The notes beneath the pieces were generated by a model, which worked only from the letters and a program-made list of their open reading frames with translations, had not been told where the DNA came from and searched no databases. Of a DNA stretch of 64,000 bases, positions 53,935 to 62,203 are shown in pieces; position 1 is the first letter of the stretch; each line of letters opens with the position of its first letter. The translations under genes were made by a program, and so were the position numbers. The stretch spans positions 1 through 64,000 of the forward strand of contig NZ_JAILYM010000011.1 in assembly GCF_020179425.1 (NCBI RefSeq). Direction: 5' to 3'. The DNA comes from Novosphingobium percolationis (GTDB lineage: Bacteria > Pseudomonadota > Alphaproteobacteria > Sphingomonadales > Sphingomonadaceae).

Positions 53935-53960
53935 AAAAATGGCGGAAATCCGCCATTTTT
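53935..53960. terminator. Bidirectional rho-independent-type terminator
   Basis: An 11-bp stem AAAAATGGCGG / CCGCCATTTTT with a 4-nt loop, followed by one further T. The A/T tracts on both arms would work in either direction. It lies about 240 bp after the IS110 transposase. Confidence 0.7.
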
Positions 53961-54086
53961 TGAAGATTCGAGTCCTAGCAAAAGACTCGAACCTCTAAAC
54001 CACACCGAAATGCGGGCTTTTGTGCGGGCCTTCGCAAAAACCACATCGTCTATGTTGCTGTTATAACACAGAAAAAATTATTCGAT

Positions 54087-54110
54087 GCGGGTCCTCTTCT
54101 GGCACCATTT
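54087..54110. repeat. Left copy of a 24-bp direct repeat flanking the integrase remnant (possible att site)
   Basis: GCGGGT, two variable bases, then TCTTCTGGCACCATTT, 160 bp before the integrase start. The same sequence recurs at 56339-56362 in the same orientation. Confidence 0.5.
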
Positions 54111-54269
54111 GTTCTTCCGGGATTGCCCCCGGAAGCTTCAGAAACCCGCAGAAATCTGCTAAAAAATACGCGTTCCGTCCGAGCGCGTCCACAGCTTTCC
54201 ATACGTAGAACTGGGCTAGTGGGGGCCTCTGGCGGGGCCTTTCGTTGTTCCGTTTCCGGAGGCCCCCAA

Positions 54270-54404
54270 ATGTCCAAACTTACCGACACACAGTGTCGCA
54301 CCGCCAAGCCGCGCGAGAAAAATTACAAGCTCGCCGACGGCAATGGCCTCTACCTTCTGGTCAACGTACGCGGAAGCAAGCTGTGGAAGTGGAAGTACCG
54401 CTGA
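54270..54404 (+). pseudogene. N-terminal stub of a P4-type tyrosine integrase, cut by the IS3 element
   Basis: From ATG 54270, 44 residues read MSKLTDTQCRTAKPREKNYK, then LADGNGLYLLV and GSKLWKWKYR. This is the DUF4102 arm-binding start of P4-like integrases. The frame ends at TGA 54402-54404, formed with the first bases of the IS3 left end. The catalytic domain is missing. Confidence 0.9.
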
Positions 54405-54465
54405 CCTGCCCCCCGCTGGTTCCCTCGATCTGATGTAGAGTCTGCCCCAAGGAAGGAGCAGACGA

Positions 54466-54729
54466 ATGAGGAAGAGCCGTTTTTCCGAGGAACAGATCAT
54501 CGGGATGATCAAGGAGCAGGAGGCAGGCCTGCCGACGGTAGAGGTGTGCCGCAAGCACGGGCTCAGCCCGGCGACATTCTATAAGCTCAAGGCGAAGTAC
54601 GCTGGCCTGGAGGTGTCCGATGCCCGGCGGCTGCGCCAGCTCGAGGATGAGAATGGCAAGCTCAAGCGGCTTCTGGCCGAGAGTGTGCTGGACAACGCGA
54701 TCCTGAAGGACCTGTTGGGAAAAGTCTGA
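54466..54729 (+). CDS. IS3-family OrfA (HTH part of the transposase)
   Basis: The product has 87 residues. RFSEEQIIGMIKEQEAGLP and VCRKHGLSPATFYKLKAKY form the HTH_Tnp_1 domain, followed by a leucine-zipper-like LRQLEDENGKLKRLLAE. At the end, the A4 run in GGAAAAGTC just before TGA is a plausible -1 frameshift site for making the OrfAB fusion. Confidence 0.93.
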   Translation: MRKSRFSEEQIIGMIKEQEAGLPTVEVCRKHGLSPATFYKLKAKYAGLEVSDARRLRQLEDENGKLKRLLAESVLDNAILKDLLGKV

Positions 54730-55621
54730 CGACGCCAAGCCAGCGACGGGATGCGGCGCTCGGTGTGATGCGGGATTATGAGATCTCGCAACGCCGGGCC
54801 TGCGTGCTGATCGGCGTCGATCCGAAGACGGTCCGGCGAGAACGTCCGCCTGACCATGCTGTGATCCGCGAGGCGATGCGCGAGATCGCCGGCGTGCGTC
54901 GGCGGTTCGGCTATCGCCGTGTCGGCGTCATGCTGGAACGCAAGGGGCACATCATGAACCACAAGAAGCTCTACCGGCTGTATCGGGAGGAAGGTCTGTC
55001 GGTGCGCGCCGTCGGCGCGGGCGCAAGCGTGCTCGTGGCAGCCGGACGCCGATGCCGGTGCCGCTGCGGCCGAACGACCGCTGGTCTATGGACTTCGTGG
55101 CCGACACGTTCGGCGCTTCCCGTCGGCTGCGCATCCTGGCGATCAACGATGACGCTTGCCGCGAGAACCTTTGCCTGGTGGGCGACACGAGCATCTCGGG
55201 CGTCAGGGTGGCACGCGAACTCGACACGCTGGTGCGGCTCTATGGCAAACCGGCTTGCATCGTCAGCGATAACGGGACCGAGTTCACCAGCCGGGCGATC
55301 CTGAAGTGGGCCAGCGAAAACCGGGTCGAGTGGCACTACATCGATCCCGGCAAGCCGCAGCAGAATGCGTTCATTGAATCGTTCAATGGGTCGCTGCGCG
55401 ACGAGTTCCTGAACGAGGAACTGTTCGACAGCTTGGCTGACGCCCGGCGCAAGCTGGCCGTCTGGCGCTACGACTACAACAACGTCCGGCCGCACTCATC
55501 CCTGGGGAACCGAACACCGGCACAAGCGCGTCGGGCGTTCCTGCATGATGGAAGCGTCACACCCGACGCGCTTGTGCCGGTGGAGCAGCACGAATATCAA
55601 ACCGGCAGACTCTCGTTATGA
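54723..55621 (+). pseudogene. IS3-family OrfB integrase-core transposase with a 2-bp frameshift
   Basis: Entered by -1 frameshifting from OrfA, the frame reads QRRACVLIGVDPKTVRR, then RRRFGYRRVGVMLERKG and LYREEGLSVR. A 2-bp GC gain near 55003-55008 breaks it. Sense resumes in the frame from 55052: NDRWSMDFVADTF (first D), IVSDNGTEFTS (second D), GKPQQNAFIESFNG (E). Without the GC gain a DDE transposase would be complete. Confidence 0.88.
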
Positions 55622-55646
55622 CCGCGGGACCAGCCGGGGGCAGGTC

Positions 55647-56049
55647 AAGGGCAGTGGCACGGCGTGAGATCGATCTGGTCGCGACGTGGGCCGTTGATCG
55701 GCTCGGACGCTCACTCCAAAATCTTATCGGGTTCCTCAATGAGATCAACGCGAAGGGTGTCGATCTCTACCTGCATCAGCAGGCCCTTGATACTTCAACC
55801 CCGAGCGGACGTGCGATGTTCGGTATGCTGTCGGTCTTTGCCGACTTCGAGCGAGAGATGATCCGCAGTCGCATCATGGCTGGCCTTGCTCGAAGTCAGA
55901 AAAAGCCCGGACGCCCAGCTCTCGATCCTGACAAGGTGGCGAGGATCGAAGCGGCGTTGAAGTCAGGCCTCTCGATCAATGCCACGGCAAAGAAGCTCCA
56001 CGTCGGCGTCGGCACCGTTCACCGGCTCAAAACCCGAATGGCAGCCTGA
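55647..56049 (+). pseudogene. Serine recombinase (resolvase) fragment lacking the catalytic N-terminus
   Basis: About 133 residues remain. They include ATWAVDRLGRSLQNLIGFLN, STPSGRAMFGMLSVFADFE and REMIRSRIMAGLA of the resolvase core, then the HTH_7 domain (KVARIEAALKSGLSINATAK). The first 60-70 residues, including the nucleophilic Ser, were removed where the IS3 right end joins. Confidence 0.9.
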
Positions 56050-56051
56050 TC

Positions 56052-56156
56052 TCAATCTGCCGGGCGCAAGCTCGCAACGAAGTCGTCCAGCCATTCGCTG
56101 AACTCCTCGAAGGTCATCCCCGGCCCCTCCGGTCCAGAAGCCGCTGACTTGATCAT
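56052..56156 (-). CDS. Very small ORF (34 aa; possibly 21 aa)
   Basis: Reads MIKSAASGPEGPG then MTFEEFSEWLDDFV, ending at 56052. The internal ATG at 56117 is preceded by GGAGGGG at ideal spacing and may be the real start. It begins directly after the stop of the next ORF upstream, suggesting coupled translation. An acidic amphipathic helix is the only visible feature. No family known. Confidence 0.35.
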   Translation of the reverse strand: MIKSAASGPEGPGMTFEEFSEWLDDFVASLRPAD

Positions 56157-56303
56157 CTAGACGAACTCATCGGACATCTCGCCCCGGCACAGCGGGCAAT
56201 CGTGATCATCCTCATGGTCGTTGTCGCCGCAGCGTTCCCCGCCCTCCATCACGATCTCCGGAGCCTCCTCGAATGACGAAGCCCCACCATAGCGCAGGCT
56301 CAT
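56157..56303 (-). CDS. Small acidic protein with a CPLC pair (48 aa)
   Basis: Reads from ATG 56303: SSFEEAPEIVMEGGERCG, then DNDHEDDHDCPLCRGEM. The Cys/His-rich tail could bind zinc. It runs upstream of and adjacent to the tiny ORF at 56052-56156. The ribosome binding site is poor, so this is tentative. Confidence 0.35.
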   Translation of the reverse strand: MSLRYGGASSFEEAPEIVMEGGERCGDNDHEDDHDCPLCRGEMSDEFV

Positions 56304-56338
56304 CAGGATCGTCGGATAAGAATGATCAGCCACAGAAC

Positions 56339-56362
56339 GCGGGTGTTCTTCTGGCACCATTT
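56339..56362. repeat. Right copy of the 24-bp direct repeat (possible att site)
   Basis: GCGGGT, two variable bases, TCTTCTGGCACCATTT, same orientation as the copy at 54087-54110; the bases after it also stay similar (TTCTT-like, TTCC). Together they bracket the integrase stub, IS3 element and resolvase fragment. Confidence 0.5.
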
Positions 56363-56449
56363 CTTTTTCCAAGACAGACCATGACGGGGCGAAAGCCCCG
56401 GAATATCGGGGCGTTCCCGTCCTTCGTCGTGCACAGACGAGTGCCGAAA

Positions 56450-56479
56450 AGGCCCCCAGCCCAGCATGTTTGGGGGCCT
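56450..56479. terminator. Hairpin terminator between converging transcripts
   Basis: AGGCCCCCA / TGGGGGCCT, a 9-bp stem with a 12-nt loop, located just after the 3' end of the minus-strand thioesterase gene. It lacks a long T run. Confidence 0.5.
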
Positions 56480-56516
56480 GCTGCGATGCCTCATCGGGGC
56501 TCATTTCACAGCTTGA

Positions 56517-56936
56517 TTAGCCTGTGACGAGATCGGCCACCGCTTCGCGCTGGCCCGGCGTCAGTTCCACCGGGCGGCGCGTGGCGGGATCGACGAAGAC
56601 GTGGACGAAATAGCCGGTGGCCGAAGGCTGTTCGGCGCCCTGCTCGAAAATCGCCAGTTCATAGCGGATCGACTTGCCGCCCAGCTTGCCGATGCGCACG
56701 GCGACGTCGAGCGTGGCCGGGAATTCGAGGCTGGCGTGGAACTGGCACTGGCTTTCGATGCACAGGCCGATCGAATCCCAGTCAGTCGAGCGCAGCACCC
56801 CACGGTCGATCAGCATCGTCGTCAGTGCACTATCAAAGTAGCTATAATACTGGGCATTGTTGACGTGGCCATAGGCGTCGCAATCGGCCCAGCGAGTGAC
56901 GATCGGGGTAAAGTAGCCATAGTCCGAGCGCGCCAT
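56517..56936 (-). CDS. Acyl-CoA thioesterase (4HBT/hotdog fold)
   Basis: The product has 139 residues. TRWADCDAYGHVNNAQYYSYFD is the classic 4-hydroxybenzoyl-CoA thioesterase active-site region with the catalytic-type Asp. It hydrolyses an acyl-CoA of unknown chain. It diverges from the FAD oxidoreductase operon with a gap of about 100 bp that probably contains both promoters. Confidence 0.92.
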   Translation of the reverse strand: MARSDYGYFTPIVTRWADCDAYGHVNNAQYYSYFDSALTTMLIDRGVLRSTDWDSIGLCIESQCQFHASLEFPATLDVAVRIGKLGGKSIRYELAIFEQGAEQPSATGYFVHVFVDPATRRPVELTPGQREAVADLVTG

Positions 56937-57039
56937 TGCCTATCCCTTTCGCCGGGGCCGAAACCGCTTGTGCCGGCCATCTGAAGGCGTATCTAGACGA
57001 AACTTGAAGCGTTTCAAGTTGGCAGAAGGGTCATTGAAC

Positions 57040-58155
57040 GTGGCAGACGCGCAAGTCGATGCGCTGGTGATCGGAGCCGGGGCGATAGGCCTTGCCGTGG
57101 GGCGCGCGCTGGCGCTGGCGGGCATGGACGTGGTGATCGCCGAACGCGCGCAGCAGTTCGGCATGGAAACGTCGAGCCGCAATTCCGAGGTGATCCATGC
57201 CGGGATCTACTATCCGCCGGGCAGCCTGAAGGCGCGGATGTGCATAGAGGGGCGCGAACGGCTCTACGCCTTCTGCGGGCAGCGCGGGGTCGCGCACCGG
57301 CGCTGCGGCAAGTTCATCGTAGCGACGAAGGACACGCAGGTGCCGGGGCTGGAAAAGATCCTGGGCAATGCGCGCGCGAGCGGCGTGGACGATCTGGAAT
57401 GGGTCGATGGCGCGGCCGTGCGCGCGCTGGAACCCGACATCCTGTGCGAGCGCGCGATCCTGTCGCCCTCTACGGGGCTCATCGATTCGCACGGCTACAT
57501 GATGGCGCTGCTGGGCGAGGCCGAGGCGCATGGCGCAGTGCTGGCCTGCCATACCGACGTGACCGGGATCCGGCGTTCGGGTGCGAACTGGGCGATCCAT
57601 GTCGGCGGCGAGGAGGCTCCGGCGCTGGTGGCGCGGCGTGTGATCAACTGCGCGGGGCTGTGGGCAAGCGAGACGGCGCGGCTGATCGAGGGGCTGGACG
57701 CAGCCTTCGTGCCCGAGACGCGCTACGCCAAGGGCTGCTATTTCAGCTACGCCGGCAGGACGCGGTTCCGGCACCTGATCTACCCGGTGCCCGAGCCGGG
57801 TGGCCTCGGCACGCACCTGACGCTCGACCTTGCGGGCGGAGCGCGGTTCGGGCCGGATGTCGAATGGATCGACACGCTCGATTACGAGGTGCCCCCCTCC
57901 CGCCATGCCAAGTTCCTCGCCGCTGTGCGCAGCTTCTGGCCGGGGGTCGACCCTGAAAAGCTGCAACCAGCCTATGCCGGGGTGCGGCCCAAGATCGGCG
58001 GGCCGGACGATCCGGCGGCGGACTTCCGCTTTTCCGCGCCCGACGAGCACGGAGTTGCGGGCGTGTTCAACCTGTTCGGGATCGAAAGCCCCGGCCTGAC
58101 CGCCTCGTTGGCGATTGCCGAGCATGTGCGCAGCCTTGTGGAGGGCGCGGCATGA
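57040..58155 (+). CDS. FAD-dependent oxidoreductase (DAO family, L-2-hydroxyglutarate oxidase-like)
   Basis: About 371 residues from GTG 57040, preceded by AAGGG; the open frame extends to 56968. It has the Rossmann motif VIGAGAIGLAVGRALA, then ETSSRNSEVIHAGIYYPPGSLK and SPSTGLIDSHGYMMAL, as in LhgO/YgaF-type dehydrogenases, and a C-terminal GIESPGLTASLAIAE. It oxidises a 2-hydroxy acid or similar. ATGA overlap with the GMC oxidoreductase gene links the two in one operon. Confidence 0.88.
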   Translation: MADAQVDALVIGAGAIGLAVGRALALAGMDVVIAERAQQFGMETSSRNSEVIHAGIYYPPGSLKARMCIEGRERLYAFCGQRGVAHRRCGKFIVATKDTQVPGLEKILGNARASGVDDLEWVDGAAVRALEPDILCERAILSPSTGLIDSHGYMMALLGEAEAHGAVLACHTDVTGIRRSGANWAIHVGGEEAPALVARRVINCAGLWASETARLIEGLDAAFVPETRYAKGCYFSYAGRTRFRHLIYPVPEPGGLGTHLTLDLAGGARFGPDVEWIDTLDYEVPPSRHAKFLAAVRSFWPGVDPEKLQPAYAGVRPKIGGPDDPAADFRFSAPDEHGVAGVFNLFGIESPGLTASLAIAEHVRSLVEGAA

Positions 58156-59756
58156 GCGCGATCGGCTCGTTCGACTACGTGATCGTCGGCGCGGGCTCGG
58201 CCGGGTGCGTGCTGGCCAACCGGCTGTCCGCAAACCCCAGCAACCGCGTGCTGCTGCTGGAAGCGGGACCGCCCGACCGCAATCCGTGGATCCATGTGCC
58301 GCTGGGCTATGGCAAGCTGTTTGCCGACAAGCGCCACAACTGGCTGTTCACCACCGCGCCCGAGCCAGAACTGGACGGACGGCGCATCGGCCAGCCGCGC
58401 GGCAAGGTGCTGGGCGGATCGAGTTCGATCAACGGCCTTGTCTACATGCGCGGGCAGCCCGAGGACTTCGACCAGTGGGCGCAGTTCGGCGCGACCGGAT
58501 GGGGTTTCGACGACTTGCTGCCCTATTTTCGTCGCAGCGAGGACCAGCAGCGCGGGGCCGACGACTGGCACGGCGCGGGCGGGCCGCAGGCGGTGTCCGA
58601 CCAGAGCGAGCCGCATCCGCTGTGCGATGCCTTCATCGCGGCGGGCGGGCAGGCCGGATATGCGCGCAACGACGACTTCAACGGGGCGTCGCAGGATGGG
58701 TTCGGCTATTACCAACTGACCTCGCGCAAGGGCCGGCGCGTTTCGACCGCCCAAGGATATCTCAAGCCCGTGCGGCATCGCCGGAACGTGACGGTGGTGA
58801 CGGGCGCGCACGTGACGCGCATCCTCAGCCAAGGCCGCCGCGCGACCGGGGTGGCGTGGGAAGCGAACGGAGCGGCCTTTTCCGTCGAGGCCAGCGGCGA
58901 AGTGCTGCTGTGCGCGGGCACGATCGGAAGTCCGCATCTGTTGCAGGTGTCCGGCATCGGGCCGGGCGAATGGCTGCGCGAGATCGGCGTGGATGTGGTG
59001 TGCGATGCCGCCAACGTCGGGCGGCATTTGCAGGACCACTTGCAGGTGCGCACGGTGTGGCACGCCAACGCGCCGCTGACGCTGAACGACGAGATGGCGA
59101 GTTGGTGGCGCATGGCGCGCATGGGCTTGCGCTATGCCCTGCTGCGCAAGGGATCGCTGACGGTGAGCGCCGGCTACGCGGGCGCGTTCCTGCGCACGCC
59201 ATTGAGCCCGGATCGCGCGGACATCCAGGCGCTGTTCATCAATTTCAGCACCAACAAGATGGGCGAAAAGCTCGATCCGTTTTCAGGCTTCACCGCCAGC
59301 ATCTGCCCGCTGCGGCCCGAGGCGCGCGGGCATGTGCGCGCGCTGGACGGCGATAGTCGCACCGCGCCCGAAATCCTGTGCAACTACCTTGGCACCGAGG
59401 GCGACAAGGCAACGGCGCTGGCCGGAATGCGCGAATTGCTGCGCGTGATGGAGCAGCCCGCGATGGCCGCCCACTATAGCGCTCGGGTGCGGCCCGATCC
59501 GACACAGGCGCTGAGCGACGAGGTGCTGCTGGCCTATATTCGCGCCAATGCCGCGTCGATCTATCACCCCACCTGTTCGGCGCGGATGGGCACGCCCGCG
59601 CTGGGGGCGGTCGACGCGGCCTTGCGCGTGCATGGCATGGACGGCTTGCGCGTGGTCGACGGCAGCGTCATGCCTGCGGTCGTTTCGGGCAACACCAACG
59701 CCGCGATCATCGCCATCGCCGAAAAGGCGGCCGACCTCATCCTCTCCCGCGTCTGA
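58152..59756 (+). CDS. GMC-family oxidoreductase (choline dehydrogenase-like alcohol dehydrogenase)
   Basis: The product has 534 residues. It has the N-terminal FAD motif YVIVGAGSAGCVLANRLS, the GMC signature GKVLGGSSSINGLVYMRG, GEVLLCAGTIGSPHLLQVSG, the active-site His in YHPTCSARMGT and a C-terminal DGSVMPAVVSGNTNAA. It oxidises a primary alcohol to the aldehyde, which suits the aldehyde dehydrogenase encoded 11 bp downstream. Substrate unknown. Confidence 0.95.
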   Translation: MSAIGSFDYVIVGAGSAGCVLANRLSANPSNRVLLLEAGPPDRNPWIHVPLGYGKLFADKRHNWLFTTAPEPELDGRRIGQPRGKVLGGSSSINGLVYMRGQPEDFDQWAQFGATGWGFDDLLPYFRRSEDQQRGADDWHGAGGPQAVSDQSEPHPLCDAFIAAGGQAGYARNDDFNGASQDGFGYYQLTSRKGRRVSTAQGYLKPVRHRRNVTVVTGAHVTRILSQGRRATGVAWEANGAAFSVEASGEVLLCAGTIGSPHLLQVSGIGPGEWLREIGVDVVCDAANVGRHLQDHLQVRTVWHANAPLTLNDEMASWWRMARMGLRYALLRKGSLTVSAGYAGAFLRTPLSPDRADIQALFINFSTNKMGEKLDPFSGFTASICPLRPEARGHVRALDGDSRTAPEILCNYLGTEGDKATALAGMRELLRVMEQPAMAAHYSARVRPDPTQALSDEVLLAYIRANAASIYHPTCSARMGTPALGAVDAALRVHGMDGLRVVDGSVMPAVVSGNTNAAIIAIAEKAADLILSRV

Positions 59757-59767
59757 AGGAAGCATCC

Positions 59768-61192
59768 ATGTACGAGAGCCTTGCCCTGCTGATCGACGGC
59801 CAGTTCATTGCCGAAGGGCGCGCAACCATCGCGGTGGAGAACCCGGCGACGGGTACGGAACTGGCGCGGCTGCCGGTGGCGACGACCGAGGATCTGGACC
59901 GCGCGGTGGCGGCGGCATCGCGCGCGTTTCCGGCATGGCGCGATACCAGCGCCTTCGAGCGCGGGCAGGTGCTGCGCCGCGCCGCACAGATCATCCGCGA
60001 GCGCGCCGATGCGATCGCGACGACATTGACGCTGGAACAGGGCAAGCCGCTGGCCGAGGCCAGAGGCGAAGTTCTGGTGTCCGCCGACATCTTCGACTGG
60101 GCCGCCGAGGAGGCACGCCGTGTCTATGGGCGGATCGTGCCGGGGCGCGTGCCGGGAGTGCGGCAGATGGTGGTGCACGAAGCGGTGGGCGTCGCCGCGC
60201 TGTTCACCCCGTGGAACTTCCCTGCCCTCACGCCTGCGCGCAAGCTGGCGGCGGCACTGGCGGCGGGCTGCACCACGATCCTGAAGGCGGCGGAGGAAAC
60301 GCCCGGCACGGCGGTGGCCTTTGCCCGCGCGCTGGTGGAGGCAGGCGCGCCGGCGGGCACGGTGAACCTCGTGTTCGGCGATCCGGCGGCGATTTCGGCG
60401 CACCTGATAGCGCAGACCGCCGTGCGCAAGGTCAGCTTCACCGGATCGACGCCGGTGGGCAAGCACCTGCTGCGCCTCTGCGCCGACGGGGTGAAGCGCA
60501 CAACGATGGAGCTGGGCGGCAACGCCCCGGTGATCGTTACCGCGAGCGCCGACCTTGATGCAGCCGTGGCGGCGAGCGCTGCGTCGAAGTTCCGCAATGC
60601 CGGGCAGGTGTGCATTTCGCCGTCGCGCTTCTTCGTGCACGAAAGCCTCTATCCGCGCTTCGTGGCGGGCATGACGGCGGCAGCGCAAGACGTGCGCGTG
60701 GGCGATGGGCTGTCAGAGGGCGTGACAATGGGGCCGCTCGCCAGCGCGCGCCGGGTGACGGCGATGGAGGAGGCCGTGGCCGATGCCGTGGCGCGCGGGG
60801 CGAAATTGGAATGCGGCGGGCAGCGGATCGGCAACCGGGGGCATTTCTTTGCCCCGACGGTGATCTCGGGCGTGCCTGCGGATGCGACGCTGCTGACCTG
60901 CGAGACGTTCGGACCGATCGCGCCGATGACCTCGTTCACTGATCTTTCCGACGTGATCGCGCGGGGTAACAGCGTGGAGGCAGGGCTTGCCGCCTATGCC
61001 TTCAGCCAGGACCGCGCGGAAATCGCGGCGCTGATGAAGGGAATCGAGGCGGGCATAGTCGGGATCAACGGCTTTGCCGTCTCGACGCCCGAAACCCCGT
61101 TCGGTGGGGTGAAGGAAAGCGGCCACGGACAGGAAGGCGGCGCTGAAGGGCTGGAAGCCTACCTCAACGTGAAGTTTATTTCGGAGAGCTGA
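59768..61192 (+). CDS. NAD(P)-dependent aldehyde dehydrogenase (succinate-semialdehyde dehydrogenase-like)
   Basis: The product has 474 residues after an AAGGAAG ribosome binding site. Motifs: TPWNFPALTPARKLA, FTGSTPVGKHLL, the general base in MELGGNAPV and catalytic Cys in RNAGQVCISPSRF. It probably oxidises the aldehyde made by the GMC enzyme. It resembles the aldehyde dehydrogenase at 39492-40946, so the two may share ancestry. Its 3' end overlaps the convergent LacI gene by 17 bp. Confidence 0.95.
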   Translation: MYESLALLIDGQFIAEGRATIAVENPATGTELARLPVATTEDLDRAVAAASRAFPAWRDTSAFERGQVLRRAAQIIRERADAIATTLTLEQGKPLAEARGEVLVSADIFDWAAEEARRVYGRIVPGRVPGVRQMVVHEAVGVAALFTPWNFPALTPARKLAAALAAGCTTILKAAEETPGTAVAFARALVEAGAPAGTVNLVFGDPAAISAHLIAQTAVRKVSFTGSTPVGKHLLRLCADGVKRTTMELGGNAPVIVTASADLDAAVAASAASKFRNAGQVCISPSRFFVHESLYPRFVAGMTAAAQDVRVGDGLSEGVTMGPLASARRVTAMEEAVADAVARGAKLECGGQRIGNRGHFFAPTVISGVPADATLLTCETFGPIAPMTSFTDLSDVIARGNSVEAGLAAYAFSQDRAEIAALMKGIEAGIVGINGFAVSTPETPFGGVKESGHGQEGGAEGLEAYLNVKFISES

Positions 61193-62195
61193 CCGGGCCT
61201 GCGGTGCTGGCGCGCACGACAAGGCCGGTGTGCAGTTCGCGGCTGGCGAAAGGCGCGCCGCCCTGCATCAGCGCCACCAGCGCGGCGCCTACATCGTGGC
61301 CGAGCTGGTCGATCGGCATCCGGATCGTGGTCAGCGGCGGGCTGAGCAGCGCGGCAAACTCGATGTCGTCGAAGCCGGTGACGGACAAGTCCTGCGGCAC
61401 GCGCACGCCCGCCAGCCGCGCCTGATCGAGCGCGCCCGCGGCTTGCAGGTCGGTGGCGCAGACGAGCGCGGTCGCGCCGTCCTTGCGCGCCAGCCATTCG
61501 GCAAAGCCCACGCGCCCGCCTTCGATGGTGAGCGGCATTTCCAGCACGGTGGCAAGGCTGGCGCCATGGCGGGCGACGGCGTCCTCCAGCCCCTTCACGC
61601 GCGCGCGGGCGCGTTCGTTGCCGATGACAGCCCCGGTGATCATCGACAGGCGTCGATGTCCGAGGGAGATCAGGTAGTCCGCGAGCGCCTCCATCGCGCG
61701 GTGGTTGGAGATGCCCAGCGCGTTGAAGGCCGGAGCCTCGTCGATCGACCAGGCGAAGATGTGCGGGGTGGCCGAGGCGGCAAGCAGGTCATGGACCTGT
61801 GCGCGGTGGTCCGTGCCGATCAACACCAGCCCATCGACGCCGCGCCCGATCAGTTCGCGCACATAGGCCGCTTCGAGATCGGCGTCGTATTCGTGGGCCA
61901 GCACGAACAGCGGATAGCCATGGCCCGCCAGCACCTTGTGCAGCGCATGGACGAAGGCGCTGTAGACGACATTGCTGATGGTGGGGAGGATAATGCCCAC
62001 GGTGCGCGACTGGCGGCTGGCGAGCGCGCGCCCGCTGGCATCGGGGATGTAGCCGAGCTTGCGCACCGCCGCTTCCACCGCCACGCGCGTCTTTTCGCGC
62101 ACGGCGGCGGGAGCGTTGATCGCCTTGGACGCGCTGCCCAGCGACACGCCGGCCTCACGCGCGACGTCGCTGAGGCGGGGGCGCTGACCGGACAA
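61176..62195 (-). CDS. LacI-family transcriptional regulator
   Basis: The product has 339 residues. The N-terminal HTH RLSDVAREAGVSLGSASKAI and KTRVAVEAAVRKLGYIPD is complete, followed by the periplasmic-binding-like effector domain (VGIILPTISNVVYSAF; LSVTGFDDIEFAAL). It is convergent with, and likely controls, the oxidoreductase operon. The effector is not predictable. Confidence 0.95.
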   Translation of the reverse strand: MSGQRPRLSDVAREAGVSLGSASKAINAPAAVREKTRVAVEAAVRKLGYIPDASGRALASRQSRTVGIILPTISNVVYSAFVHALHKVLAGHGYPLFVLAHEYDADLEAAYVRELIGRGVDGLVLIGTDHRAQVHDLLAASATPHIFAWSIDEAPAFNALGISNHRAMEALADYLISLGHRRLSMITGAVIGNERARARVKGLEDAVARHGASLATVLEMPLTIEGGRVGFAEWLARKDGATALVCATDLQAAGALDQARLAGVRVPQDLSVTGFDDIEFAALLSPPLTTIRMPIDQLGHDVGAALVALMQGGAPFASRELHTGLVVRASTAGPVSSPK

Positions 62196-62203
62196 GGCCG
62201 TCG

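Larger units (their letters stand above)
53698..54269. other. Non-coding stretch between the IS110 gene and the integrase stub
   Basis: These 572 bp hold the structured region after the transposase, a strong terminator hairpin (53935-53960), an inverted repeat TTCGAGTC/GACTCGAA (53967-53974 and 53984-53991), three copies of TGCGGGC (53882, 54011, 54023), one copy of the 24-bp direct repeat (54087-54110), and a GGGGGCCTC/GAGGCCCCC hairpin just before the integrase start. No supported gene. Confidence 0.6.
54403..55646. mobile_element. IS3-family (IS407-like) insertion sequence
   Basis: Ends TGACCTGCCCCCCGCTGG (from 54403) and, on the opposite strand, TGACCTGCCCCCGGCTGG (from 55646) are imperfect inverted repeats. 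Length is about 1244 bp with orfA and orfB. The flanks (integrase 5' end on the left, resolvase 3' part on the right) show no target duplication, so DNA between two insertions was probably deleted. Confidence 0.88.

Noticed and set aside
53967..53991. tRNA T-arm-like sequence (GGTTCGAGTC on the minus strand)
   Set aside because: No acceptor stem, anticodon arm or D-arm can be placed around it; it is better explained as a simple inverted repeat.
57031..58233. 400-residue minus-strand frame over the FAD oxidoreductase
   Set aside because: Antisense shadow; the sense strand carries the Rossmann and family motifs.
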